DNA of 64,000 nucleotides from positions 5,394,001-5,458,000 of the forward strand of contig NZ_CP139972.1 in NCBI RefSeq assembly GCF_034424315.1. Reading direction: 5' to 3'. Positions 24,210-33,459 of this stretch are shown here, one piece after another. The notes beneath the pieces were generated by a model that ran no database searches, was not told the DNA's origin, and was given only the letters and a program-made list of their open reading frames with translations. How positions within the stretch are numbered: position 1 is the first letter of the stretch; each line of letters starts with the position of its first letter. This DNA comes from Chitinophaga sancti (GTDB lineage: Bacteria > Bacteroidota > Bacteroidia > Chitinophagales > Chitinophagaceae). A program made the position numbers and the translations under genes.

Positions 24210-26057
24210 ATGAGCGATGCCATAAAACATGAATGCGGATTAGCATTTATAAGACTTAGAAAGCCTTTTTCTTATTATCAGCAACAATATGGAACGGTTT
24301 TCTACGGCCTCAACAAATTGTACCTGCTGATGGAAAAGCAGCATAACCGTGGACAGGATGGTGCAGGTATAGCCACTGTGAAGTTGAACACCGAACCCGG
24401 GGTTCCCTTCATGCACAGACTTCGAAGCAGCGCTCCCCAGGCAATAGGAGACATCTTTGCCAGGGTAAGAGAGGAAATCGACGAAATCGAGAAGTACCAA
24501 CCTGAAATCACCAAATACCCCGGCCTTATGAAAGGCCACATGCGTTTCCTCGGAGAACTCATGATGGGGCACCTCCGCTACGCCACCCAGGGCAAAAACA
24601 ATGTAGAACTCTGCCACCCATTCGTAAGATACAACACCGTTCCTGCACGCAACCTCTCTATCGCAGGTAATTTCAACCTCGTAAATGCTGATGAACTGTT
24701 CAAGTTCGTGAATGTAGACCCGGGAGAAACGCACCGTAACAGTGACCTCGCGGCCATGCTGGAAGTGGTGCACCATTTCCTGTGCAAAGAGGATGAAGCC
24801 CGTCAGAACGGACTGGATGTAAAGAAGATCCTGAAGGATGCCTTCTCTATGTTCGACGGTGGTTATCACGTATGCGGCCTGCTGGGTAGTGGGGATTCAT
24901 TTGTGATCCGCGATGGTCATGGTATTCGTCCTTCTTATTATTATGTGAATGACGAGGTGATCGTAGCCGCTTCTGAGCGTGCTGCTATCCGTACCGCATT
25001 CAACGTTGGGGAGAACGAAGTGCTGGAACTGATGCCTGGTAACGCACTGATCGTAAAAGAAAACGGCGATTACAGCATCGAACAGATCCTGGAACCACAA
25101 GAACGTAAGGCTTGTAGCTTCGAGAGGATCTACTTCTCCCGCGGTAACGACGAAAAGATCTATAAAGAGCGTACCCGCCTGGGTTACAACCTGGCAGAAA
25201 GAGTGCTTTCTGATATCAATAACGACCTGAAAAACACCATCTTCTCCTTTATTCCCAACACCGCTGAGATTGCCTTCTATGGCATGCTCAAGGGCCTGGA
25301 AGACTACCTGAACAAGATCAAGGTAGAAAGGATCGTATCATGGGGCAAAGACTTCGATGAGGAAAAGCTGACCGAAATGGTGAACCGCCGCATCCGCATC
25401 GACAAGATTGCCATCAAAGATGTGAAGATGCGTACATTCATCACTGCTGATACCAGCCGTAATGAGATGGTTCAGCACGTATATGATATTACATATGGTA
25501 CGGTTCGCCCGGGTGTAGATGCACTGGTGGTGATCGATGACTCTATCGTAAGAGGTACTACGCTGCGTGAAAGCATTATCAAGATGTTGGACAGACTGGG
25601 TCCAAAACGTATTATTATCGTTTCTTCTGCACCACAGATCCGTTACCCTGACTGCTATGGTATTGACATGAGCAAGATGGGCGATTTCGTGGCTTTCCAG
25701 GCAGCAATTGCCCTGCTGAAAGATCATGGTAAGGAACATATACTGCAGGAAGCATATGGTTTGTGCAATGAATTACAGCGTACGAACACATTGCATGCGC
25801 AGAATGTGGTGAGAAATATTTATAAACCATTTACCACTGAGCAGATCTCTGCAAAGATTGCGGAAATCATTACGCCGAAAGGGATCAATGCGAAGGTAAA
25901 CGTGATCTATCAGTCAATAGAAAGCCTCCACGAGGCTTGTCCTAATAATTTGGGAGACTGGTATTTTACGGGGAATTATCCTACTCCGGGAGGGAATAGG
26001 GTAGTGAACAAAGCGTTTATGAACTTCATGGAAGGAAAGAACGAAAGAGGATATTAA
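24210..26057 (+). CDS. purF: Amidophosphoribosyltransferase
   Basis: First committed enzyme of purine synthesis (PRPP and glutamine to phosphoribosylamine). The catalytic Cys is C9 in HECGLAFI, so eight residues would be removed as propeptide. The glutaminase part has RGQDGAG and HLRYAT, and the PRPP-binding motif VVIDDSIVRGTTL lies near 438-450. At 615 residues it is about 110 longer than the Escherichia coli enzyme, with insertions in the glutaminase half; this larger form is usual in Bacteroidota. It is monocistronic, with its own promoter and a very strong terminator. Confidence 0.93.
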   Translation: MSDAIKHECGLAFIRLRKPFSYYQQQYGTVFYGLNKLYLLMEKQHNRGQDGAGIATVKLNTEPGVPFMHRLRSSAPQAIGDIFARVREEIDEIEKYQPEITKYPGLMKGHMRFLGELMMGHLRYATQGKNNVELCHPFVRYNTVPARNLSIAGNFNLVNADELFKFVNVDPGETHRNSDLAAMLEVVHHFLCKEDEARQNGLDVKKILKDAFSMFDGGYHVCGLLGSGDSFVIRDGHGIRPSYYYVNDEVIVAASERAAIRTAFNVGENEVLELMPGNALIVKENGDYSIEQILEPQERKACSFERIYFSRGNDEKIYKERTRLGYNLAERVLSDINNDLKNTIFSFIPNTAEIAFYGMLKGLEDYLNKIKVERIVSWGKDFDEEKLTEMVNRRIRIDKIAIKDVKMRTFITADTSRNEMVQHVYDITYGTVRPGVDALVVIDDSIVRGTTLRESIIKMLDRLGPKRIIIVSSAPQIRYPDCYGIDMSKMGDFVAFQAAIALLKDHGKEHILQEAYGLCNELQRTNTLHAQNVVRNIYKPFTTEQISAKIAEIITPKGINAKVNVIYQSIESLHEACPNNLGDWYFTGNYPTPGGNRVVNKAFMNFMEGKNERGY

Positions 26058-26064
26058 AATACTA

Positions 26065-26103
26065 AAAATAAAGCCCGTTGCTCCGCAACGGGCTTTATTT
26101 TTG
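26065..26103 (+). terminator. Strong terminator of purF
   Basis: A 17-bp perfect stem (ending AAGCCCGTTGC, loop TCC) flanked by A- and T-runs, 8 bases after the purF stop. Confidence 0.95.
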
Positions 26104-26232
26104 GATGGTGGAGAGCAATGGGAATTATTAATTTTACTTTAAATCGGGTATTGTGTTGCAGTTTGCATTACTGCGTGATGCCGTAAAATCAGTAAATTAG
26201 TAAGTAACTAAATGTCAATTATCAATTAAAGG

Positions 26233-26733
26233 ATGAAAACGTTACTGCTGATCCGCCATGCAAAATCAAGCTGGAATGATCCGGATGTAGATGATTTTGA
26301 CAGGCCACTCAACAAACGGGGCAAGCAAAACGCACCTGAAATGGCCAGTCGCCTGCGTACCCGGGGCATTGTTCCCGAGTTACTGATCGCCAGCCCTGCC
26401 AAACGCACCAGGAATACGGCCCGTCTCATGGCCAAAGAATGGCACTATGACAAAGATGCCATCCTGCTGGAAGACGAACTCTATCTTTGCTACGCCTCTA
26501 CCTTCCTGAAAATGATCACCAAAATTGACGATGATATCGACACCGTCGCCATCTTCGCTCACAATCCCGGTATCACCGACTTTGCCAACTACATCACCCA
26601 GGAAATAAGGATAGACAATATCCCTACTACCGGTGTTTTTGCTGTAAAAGCCAATATCGATTCATGGAAAGAATTTGACAGCGCTAACAAGAACTTCCTC
26701 TTCTTTGATTACCCCAAAGCGGAAGTTGTCTAA
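26233..26733 (+). CDS. sixA: SixA-type histidine phosphatase
   Basis: A 166-residue histidine-phosphatase (phosphoglycerate-mutase fold) protein. The RHG-type motif is LLIRHAKSSW with RHA at 8-10, as in SixA, and the second catalytic His is in VAIFAHNPGITDFANY. LIASPAKRTRNTARLMA supplies the conserved Arg. SixA removes phosphate from histidine-containing phosphotransfer domains in Escherichia coli; whether the target is the same here is unknown. Converges with proC, with 23 bases between. Confidence 0.85.
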   Translation: MKTLLLIRHAKSSWNDPDVDDFDRPLNKRGKQNAPEMASRLRTRGIVPELLIASPAKRTRNTARLMAKEWHYDKDAILLEDELYLCYASTFLKMITKIDDDIDTVAIFAHNPGITDFANYITQEIRIDNIPTTGVFAVKANIDSWKEFDSANKNFLFFDYPKAEVV

Positions 26734-26756
26734 GCTTTCCGTCCTGTTTCTCCCTA

Positions 26757-27557
26757 TTAATCTTTCTGGATCTTATTGTAAGAGACCGTGATACCCTTGA
26801 TCAGCGAAGAGCTGAATCCCTGGTGTTCCATCTCGTTCAAACCGGCAATCGTACATCCTTTAGGGGTAGTCACCTTATCGATCTCTTCTTCCGGATGGCG
26901 TTTCTCTCGGATCAGCAATTCTGCCGCACCTTTCACGGTTTGTGCCGCGATCAGGTTTGCCGTGCGTACGTCAAAGCCGATTTCGATCCCCCCCTGGATA
27001 TTCGCCCTGATAAAGCGCAATGCATACGCAATACCGCAGGCACCCAATACAGTGGCTGCATCCATCAGCTTTTCGTCGATTGCTACTGTTACACCCAGCT
27101 GATCGAACATGTCCTTTACATAATCCTGTAGCGCCTGAGCCACATTCTTATAGCATACACAGGTCATTGATTCCTGGATGGCGATGGCTGTATTAGGCAT
27201 TGCCCGTACTACAGCAATACCACTACCACCTACTTTTTCCAGGTCATCCATAGATACACCAGTCATGACACTGATCAGTACCTGCCTGGTCGGGTCAAAA
27301 GCATCCTGCACCCTGCTCAGTACATCTTTCCAGTTGTACGGCTTCAGCGCAATGACAATGATCTCCGCACCACGGATGGCAGCTTCATTATCGGCAGTGG
27401 TATTTACACCTGCCGCCTGAAATTCCTTCAGGGCAGCTACGTTCCTTCTGGTAATGGTCAGATCGGCAGGTTTGGAAAACCCGCTTTTCAGTAAACCCTG
27501 TGCAATGGCAGCACCAAGATTGCCACCACCTATGATCGCTATTTTTTTGCTCGACAT
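26757..27557 (-). CDS. proC: Pyrroline-5-carboxylate reductase
   Basis: Last step of proline synthesis, NAD(P)H-dependent. The frame is open to 27686 but the family N-terminus is MSSKKIAIIGGGNLGAAIAQ at 27557 (266 residues, normal size). After the Rossmann GGGNLG comes VVRAMPNTAIAI and the C-terminal signature GAAELLIREKRHPEEEIDKVTTPKGCTIAGL. Divergent from the thermonuclease gene. Confidence 0.95.
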   Translation of the reverse strand: MSSKKIAIIGGGNLGAAIAQGLLKSGFSKPADLTITRRNVAALKEFQAAGVNTTADNEAAIRGAEIIVIALKPYNWKDVLSRVQDAFDPTRQVLISVMTGVSMDDLEKVGGSGIAVVRAMPNTAIAIQESMTCVCYKNVAQALQDYVKDMFDQLGVTVAIDEKLMDAATVLGACGIAYALRFIRANIQGGIEIGFDVRTANLIAAQTVKGAAELLIREKRHPEEEIDKVTTPKGCTIAGLNEMEHQGFSSSLIKGITVSYNKIQKD

Positions 27558-27685
27558 GTTGTTCACTATATGCTTTAAATCAAGGGGAAGGTATAACAAG
27601 ATATGGAGATGTGCAAATGAATCAGCCACAATGGTTAGGCTCTTCGGGGGAAAATTTGTTACTTCGCATCCCAAAATCCTATGCA

Positions 27686-28198
27686 ATGCCGACAGCTTTT
27701 TTTAGAGTGATCATGTGTATGCTCCTTTGTCTGTTTACTCAGACAATTGTTGCCAGCCCTCCGAAGAAAATAAAAGGAAAGGTAGTGCGGATCATAGATG
27801 GAGATACATTTGAAGTATTGGTAAAAAAGGAGACCGTCCGTATCAGGCTTGCAGCGATAGATGCACCGGAAAAAGGACAGGACTACTACCAAAAAAGTAA
27901 GCAGGCATTGTCCGATTTGTGTTTTAATAAGATAGTAACGGTCGAATTGTTACGAAAAGATAGGTACCAGCGTTGGATTGGCGATGTTTATAACAGCAAA
28001 GGTCAATATATAAATGGGTGGATGATATCCGGAGGGCATGCCTGGCATTATACAGAATATGCCAAAAGTGCACCACTGGCAGCGGCCCAGGCCACAGCCA
28101 GGCGTAATAAACAGGGCCTGTGGAAACAAGGTAAACCCATTGCTCCCTGGGAGTTCCGCGCAACTAAAAACAAAGACAAGAAGAAAAAAGCTGCTTAA
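27686..28198 (+). CDS. Exported thermonuclease-family nuclease
   Basis: A staphylococcal-nuclease-fold protein. The Met at 27686 starts a good signal peptide (MPTAFFRVIMCMLLCLFTQT..VAS), so I prefer it to the frame's earlier ATG at 27611. The mature part has GKVVRIIDGDTFEVLV, then VRIRLAAIDAPEKGQ, with the catalytic Arg, Asp and Glu, and RDKRYQ-like KDRYQRWIGDVY with the second Arg. The Lys-rich C-terminal tail (KNKDKKKKAA) may bind nucleic acid. A terminator follows. Confidence 0.9.
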   Translation: MPTAFFRVIMCMLLCLFTQTIVASPPKKIKGKVVRIIDGDTFEVLVKKETVRIRLAAIDAPEKGQDYYQKSKQALSDLCFNKIVTVELLRKDRYQRWIGDVYNSKGQYINGWMISGGHAWHYTEYAKSAPLAAAQATARRNKQGLWKQGKPIAPWEFRATKNKDKKKKAA

Positions 28199-28221
28199 GT
28201 AAAGACTTATAAAGATATTAG

Positions 28222-28258
28222 AGGGTGTATCATAATCGTTGATACACCCTTTTTTTTA
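28222..28258 (+). terminator. Intrinsic terminator of the thermonuclease gene
   Basis: An 11-bp stem AGGGTGTATCA with its complement, 7-base loop, and an eight-T run. Confidence 0.93.
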
Positions 28259-28307
28259 TTCAGTACCTTATCTCTAATTTCATGAAGGGGAAATCTGTTT
28301 TAATAAT

Positions 28308-31300
28308 ATGTCAGTGAATAACAGCGATAAAGCCCTCACCGGCCATATGTTGTATATGCGCCTGCTGGAAACCGGGGATGGGCAACAGCCGCTAGCTACA
28401 CTTCGTTCTTTACGGGGCGTGCTGGAGCAGTTATTCCGGCATCTTACCATGCATGAAGCCCGCAGCTTCAGCAACCTGTTCGCCCGTATGCAGTTTTACT
28501 TCGATAAGCATGGAGTAGCTGCCGATCAGCGGCGACAACTAACCATTCTCCGCATTCTCACGACCAAAGCGATGACTGGTGGCCTTCGCGCCGACCAGGA
28601 TGACGCCCTGCTCTGTATCCATACCCTGGCCACCGTCATTGAGCAATATTATGAAGTACCCCAGCCGGAAGCCCTGCTGGAACGCTGTGCTGCTGTAGCA
28701 GGGAAGACCCTGACACAGGGGCCGGTAGATAATAATCCCCTGGTGCCACTGCTTAAATGCCTGGTAACCGGGGTAGGGCCACTGCAAAAAACACCCGATG
28801 GGATAGCATTCTTTGTATTGCAAGGCAAAGATGACGAGGCAGGTGAAGTCCAGATCCACATCAGTTCCGTTTATCAGCCACATACCAGTGCCTTGCACAG
28901 GCAGGTACGTACATACGATACGGTGCATATACTGCATGCTGACTTTCATACCGGCAAGGGCCAGTACGAAGCGGTGAAAGCCACCCGCTTTATCCTCGAA
29001 CCAGACCTCCTCATCGACATCAGTGACCTGGCAGAATGCTTTGGCCGGGGCGGGCCGAATCCATTTTTATACCTGGTAAAGAAATTGGTACCACAGACCA
29101 CCGGCTTACCTGCTTTCAAGGGGAATATCGTCAACTCGCTGCTGGACAATGTATTGCGTCATCCGGAGATGAAACTCCGTGAATCCTTTGTGGAGGCTGT
29201 AGCCGAAAATGTATTGCAGGCTGCTGGCTATGGCAGACAGGAACTAAACAGCATGTATGCCGACATCCGGGAAACACACTGGCCTAATCTGCGGGAGGCC
29301 TCCCGGGAACTGAGAGACCGGCCGGTGAGAATAGAGCCCACCTTCTTCTCAGCCCTCTATGGCCTGCAGGGTCGCCTGGATATCCTGGCCGAAGATGATA
29401 CGGATCCTACCCGGAAAGAAATCTTTGAACTCAAAAGTGGCAGGGCGCCGGACTTCGGTGCCTGGAAGAACCATGAAATGCAGGTAACAGGCTATAACCT
29501 GCTGCTGCAATCTACTTTTGGCGATGAGCGCTGTGGCAGCTCGGCCATCCTGTATTCATCTGCTTCCAATAGTCCTTTGCGCAATGTAACGAACAACAGG
29601 CCTGCGGAAAATGAACTGCTCGCGCTGCGCAATGAAATCGTTTCCCAGTTATTACGCCTCTCCGCAGGAGAATATGATATACTTGATAAAATCACGGTAC
29701 TTGCTGCCGAAGGATTGCCTTCCTTCAGTGTCGTGCATTTTGCCAATTTCGAAGAAACCTATGGCAAGGCCAACCCCTTGCTGAAAACCTACTATCAGCA
29801 ATTCCTTTCATTCTTGTTGCGGGAATTCCTGCTGGCTAAGTGTGGCATGTATGCCTCCATGCACCGGGAAGAAGATGCGGAAGGATTTGCAGCGCTCTGG
29901 TTGCAGCCGGAATCGGAAAAGCGCTCCCGGTTTACGATTATTCCCGGCCTTTGTTTTCAGCACTTTGATGAAGCACAGAGTAGTGTAGTATTCAGCATCC
30001 AGAAGCCGGTGAATCACAATTTCCGCCCTGGTGATACTGCCATTATTTACCCGAGAGACACGACCGGGCTGGCCCCCCTGCAGCACCAGATCCTGAAAGG
30101 CCGGGTAGATGAACTACAGAAAGACAGGCTGACCTTTTCCCTGAACAACAGACAGATCACCCATGATTTCTTTGCTCACCAGCAACAATGGGTGATCGAG
30201 CACGATATTTATGAATCCAATTTCTGGATCTCCGCCACGGCACTGTTCCATGTACTGGAACCCCGCTTCGCTGCCAGGATGGAATTGTTGCTGGGCATGC
30301 GGGAACCTGTAAAGGCACCATTTCCACTACCAGCGCCTACGATGTTTAACAGCAACCAGCAGGAGATCCTGCAGGCAGCCCTGGATGCAAAAGATTATTA
30401 CCTGGTGCAGGGGCCTCCGGGTACAGGTAAGACCTCCTCTTTGCTCACTGCCATGGTAACTTCATTAGCCGCGGCAGGTACCCAGATGATGATAGTGGCC
30501 TTTACAAACAAAGCAGTAGATGAGATCTGTAAAAAGCTGGAGAGTAAAGGAGTACAGTACCTGCGACTGGGTGGACGGCGCTCGGCAGCGGAAAACCAGC
30601 TGAGAACCTATTGCCTGGAAGGGGATATTGCACAGGCCAGGGAGTACATTGCCAATCAGCAGATCTTTGTGGCGACGGTAGCAACGATGGCTACCAGGCT
30701 ACCCAACCTGCAATTACTGGGAGTAAAAATGGATACCCTCATCGTAGACGAGGCCTCTCAGTTGACAGAGCCACAGCTCTTAGGGTTGGTACTTCCATTC
30801 CGGAAATTCGTCCTGATCGGAGATCAGAACCAGTTACCACCGGTAGTAGCGCAGGCAGACAATTTCTGCCTGACAGAAGCCGGTCTTTTACACAGTACGG
30901 GGATCTCTGATCTACGCTGCACACTCTTTGAGCGGCTGATCCAGGCCTGTAAGCAACATGGCTGGCACCACGGATGGGGTATGCTGAACACCCACTTCAG
31001 GATGCATAATGACATTGCAAACCTGATCAATCACTATTATGCGTACCAGTTATCACCGGGTCAGCCCTTGCAGGCGGCACCATTTATCAGGCAGGATGCA
31101 GGGGATGGTAACTGGAGTCAGATCCTTTCCCGGGGGCGGACTATCTTTTTACCCAGTCCTATGGAACCGACTTCCAAGATGCATAAAACGGAGGCGGAGC
31201 AGGTGGTATCCTTGCTGACCTATTTGCAGGAGAGCAGGGGAGCGGCATTTAATAAGGATACAGTAGGAGTCGTCACGCCATGGCGTACCCAGATCAGTCT

Positions 31301-31604
31301 GATCAGGGAATTGATAGGCGCGAATGAAGCCTTGCAGGCCATCAACATAGATACAGCGGAGCGTTTCCAGGGGGCAGAGAATGACATCATTATTATTTCA
31401 CTGGCGGTATATCATCCTACCCAGTTGAACATGCTGCAAAGTTTGGGCACCTTCAGGTGGGAGGAGCATACGATAGAGGTAGACAGGAAGCTGCTGGTCA
31501 CCTTATCCCGGGCGCGGCAGCAGGTGATATTGATGGGGTATGAGCCGGCGCTGCGGAGCAGTTTACACTACGGGAAGGTGCTGGATAAGATCAGGGCACA
31601 ATAA
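28308..31604 (+). CDS. Dna2-like nuclease-helicase (PD-(D/E)xK plus SF1B)
   Basis: A 1098-residue DNA-processing enzyme. Residues 1-330 are a divergent N-terminal part with an OB-like segment. A PD-(D/E)xK nuclease core follows: GRLDILAEDD near 354-363 and the EIFELKSGR motif near 370-378, then QVTGYNLLLQ. The SF1B helicase has Walker A GPPGTGKTS at 702-710, motif II DEASQ near 815, and late motifs TAERFQGAENDIIIISL and VTLSRARQQVILMG. This order is that of eukaryotic Dna2 and its bacterial relatives. Cysteines in the cluster pattern expected for a Cas4/Dna2 iron-sulfur cluster are not seen. Likely role is end resection or repair; it has no functional neighbours here. Confidence 0.87.
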   Translation: MSVNNSDKALTGHMLYMRLLETGDGQQPLATLRSLRGVLEQLFRHLTMHEARSFSNLFARMQFYFDKHGVAADQRRQLTILRILTTKAMTGGLRADQDDALLCIHTLATVIEQYYEVPQPEALLERCAAVAGKTLTQGPVDNNPLVPLLKCLVTGVGPLQKTPDGIAFFVLQGKDDEAGEVQIHISSVYQPHTSALHRQVRTYDTVHILHADFHTGKGQYEAVKATRFILEPDLLIDISDLAECFGRGGPNPFLYLVKKLVPQTTGLPAFKGNIVNSLLDNVLRHPEMKLRESFVEAVAENVLQAAGYGRQELNSMYADIRETHWPNLREASRELRDRPVRIEPTFFSALYGLQGRLDILAEDDTDPTRKEIFELKSGRAPDFGAWKNHEMQVTGYNLLLQSTFGDERCGSSAILYSSASNSPLRNVTNNRPAENELLALRNEIVSQLLRLSAGEYDILDKITVLAAEGLPSFSVVHFANFEETYGKANPLLKTYYQQFLSFLLREFLLAKCGMYASMHREEDAEGFAALWLQPESEKRSRFTIIPGLCFQHFDEAQSSVVFSIQKPVNHNFRPGDTAIIYPRDTTGLAPLQHQILKGRVDELQKDRLTFSLNNRQITHDFFAHQQQWVIEHDIYESNFWISATALFHVLEPRFAARMELLLGMREPVKAPFPLPAPTMFNSNQQEILQAALDAKDYYLVQGPPGTGKTSSLLTAMVTSLAAAGTQMMIVAFTNKAVDEICKKLESKGVQYLRLGGRRSAAENQLRTYCLEGDIAQAREYIANQQIFVATVATMATRLPNLQLLGVKMDTLIVDEASQLTEPQLLGLVLPFRKFVLIGDQNQLPPVVAQADNFCLTEAGLLHSTGISDLRCTLFERLIQACKQHGWHHGWGMLNTHFRMHNDIANLINHYYAYQLSPGQPLQAAPFIRQDAGDGNWSQILSRGRTIFLPSPMEPTSKMHKTEAEQVVSLLTYLQESRGAAFNKDTVGVVTPWRTQISLIRELIGANEALQAINIDTAERFQGAENDIIIISLAVYHPTQLNMLQSLGTFRWEEHTIEVDRKLLVTLSRARQQVILMGYEPALRSSLHYGKVLDKIRAQ

Positions 31605-31681
31605 AAAATAAAGCCACCCGCCGTAAGGCAGATGGCTATATGTCAGACAACATCATATGATCATTCCTGACTAGTCAGGCT

Positions 31682-32251
31682 TTAATCCAGAGTAACATGG
31701 CTCCAGTTTTCACCGCTTTTGATACGGTATAACTGCATTTCGCTGATATCGAATTGTTCAGCGATCTGTTTCATGGTCTTGCGACCAGGCTTAGCCAGTA
31801 AGCGCTTGATGCTCTTTACTTTAGTAATGTTCAATTTCAACCCTTTAACGCGGTTACGTTGTTTTTCCTTGTAAGCGAGTTTGGCGGGGCTGAACTGCTG
31901 GTGGGCTTCCATTTCTTCTTTGGTAGCCCATTGGAGGTTTGTGGCTTTGTTGTTCTTCTTGTCGTAATCGATGTGGATCACGTACTTGTGAGAACGACCG
32001 GGCTTTTTGTTAAATAATTTCGCTACTTCTCTGTGAAGATACAGTGACTGGTAACTATCAGCGGGTTTTACATTGAGCACAGTATAACCTTCGACGGTAG
32101 AGCCGGAGAGCAGTTTACCGTCAGTTATCTCTTCATAATAGCTAATCACTCTTCCCATGTTAGATACTGCGTACTTTTTACGCAGGGCAGATTTGTTTTT
32201 GATCTGCAAGTCTTTCCAGACTTCATTTTTCAGATTTTTAATCGTGGCCAT
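31682..32251 (-). CDS. NUMOD4/HNH-type DNA-binding protein
   Basis: A 189-residue basic protein. A NUMOD4-like start (EVWKDLQIKNKSALRKKYAVSNMGRVISY) is followed by an HNH-like core (LYLHREVAKLFNKKPGRSHK, VIHIDYDKKNNKATNLQWAT) and a C-terminal resolvase-type helix-turn-helix (TMKQIAEQFDISEMQLYRIK). The pattern is that of phage and homing-type endonucleases, but there is no intron or mobile context: it sits 33 bases upstream of nothing mobile, just after the dusB stop on the same strand. It may be a resident gene used as a DNA-binding regulator or nuclease. Confidence 0.78.
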   Translation of the reverse strand: MATIKNLKNEVWKDLQIKNKSALRKKYAVSNMGRVISYYEEITDGKLLSGSTVEGYTVLNVKPADSYQSLYLHREVAKLFNKKPGRSHKYVIHIDYDKKNNKATNLQWATKEEMEAHQQFSPAKLAYKEKQRNRVKGLKLNITKVKSIKRLLAKPGRKTMKQIAEQFDISEMQLYRIKSGENWSHVTLD

Positions 32252-32283
32252 GTGAAAGAAAATTTAATAGTTGAACCTGGGGT

Positions 32284-33354
32284 TTATCCGTAAACGTTAC
32301 AATCTGCTACTTCATTGTCTAAGTTTACTGGCAGGTTTGAATTATCAGGAAGGGGGGAGTCCCTTTCTATAATGTGACCTTTGTAATGTTCTGCTATTGT
32401 ATCTAAGACTTCTTCTACTGCTGCCAGTGTACTGCAAGTTACTAATTGTTGCCTGAATTCTTTTATGTGCGGTAACCCTTTGAGATAATTCGAATAGTGT
32501 CGGCGCATTTCGAGAATACCTACTACATCACCTTTCCAGGCAAGGGATTGGCGCAGATGTTTCTTACATACATCGACCCTTTCCTGTACGGATGGTGGGG
32601 GCAGATGCTTGCCGGTAGCCATAAAATGTTTGATCTCATTGAAGATCCACGGATATCCTATTGCAGCGCGACCTATCATAACGCCGTCTATGCCATATTT
32701 TGCACGTGCAGCAATGACTTGTTCGGGCGTAGTGATATCGCCGTTACCGAATATAGGTATATGGATTCTTGGGTTATTCTTTACTTTTCCGATGAGGGTC
32801 CAGTCGGCATGGCCTTTATACATCTGGGTGCGGGTGCGCCCGTGGATGGTGAGGGCCTGGATGCCAACATCCTGCAGTCTTTCGGCAACTTCCTCAATGT
32901 TTTTACTATCGTCATCCCATCCCAGGCGGGTTTTTACTGTTACCGGCAGTTTGGTAGCCTTTACTACGGCTGCGGTCAGCCTGATCATTTTGGGAATATC
33001 TTTCAGGATACCGGAACCGGCACCTTTGCATACTACTTTCTTTACCGGGCAACCGTAGTTGATATCCAGCAGGTCGGGGTTAGTAGCTTCCACGATCTGA
33101 GCGGCCATGGCCATAGGCTCTTCATCGCCTCCAAAGATCTGGATACCCACCGGGCGCTCTTCAGGGAAGATGTCCAGTTTCTGCCGGCTTTTGATGGCGT
33201 CACGGATAAGGCCCTCCGAAGAGATAAATTCTGAATACATCAGGTCTGCACCCTTATCTTTACACACCGCACGAAAGGGTGGATCACTTACATCCTCCAT
33301 AGGAGCAAGTAATAGCGGAAAATCACCCAATTGTATGTTACCTATCTTTACCAT
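32284..33354 (-). CDS. dusB: tRNA-dihydrouridine synthase B
   Basis: A flavoenzyme reducing uridine in the tRNA D-loop. 356 residues, with LLLAPMEDVSDPPFR at the start of the barrel, the active-site Cys at 102 in DINYGCPVKKV, and the FMN-phosphate region GVMIGRAAIGYPWIF. The length and the PMEDVSD motif fit the DusB/nifR3 branch. It is 32 bases upstream of the NUMOD4 gene on the same strand and divergent from the CPBP protease. The C-terminal tail after residue 330 is extra and acidic. Confidence 0.94.
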   Translation of the reverse strand: MVKIGNIQLGDFPLLLAPMEDVSDPPFRAVCKDKGADLMYSEFISSEGLIRDAIKSRQKLDIFPEERPVGIQIFGGDEEPMAMAAQIVEATNPDLLDINYGCPVKKVVCKGAGSGILKDIPKMIRLTAAVVKATKLPVTVKTRLGWDDDSKNIEEVAERLQDVGIQALTIHGRTRTQMYKGHADWTLIGKVKNNPRIHIPIFGNGDITTPEQVIAARAKYGIDGVMIGRAAIGYPWIFNEIKHFMATGKHLPPPSVQERVDVCKKHLRQSLAWKGDVVGILEMRRHYSNYLKGLPHIKEFRQQLVTCSTLAAVEEVLDTIAEHYKGHIIERDSPLPDNSNLPVNLDNEVADCNVYG

Positions 33355-33459
33355 CTTTTTCTATTAAGGGCTGACCAAGGTGCCGGAATTTCCCGGATTG
33401 CAATTGTCAACTCAATTTCACACTGTAAATTTACGCAAAATTAATCTAAGACAGGTTAT

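Noticed and set aside
31666..31679. Palindrome CCTGACTAGTCAGG between the Dna2-like and NUMOD4 genes
   Set aside because: Short, no T-run on either strand and no promoter nearby; no function can be supported.
31682..32251. Loss of the catalytic His in the HNH core (VIHID instead of VxHHxD)
   Set aside because: The His directly before Ile-Asp is kept and a second His is in YLHREV, so the core may be intact.
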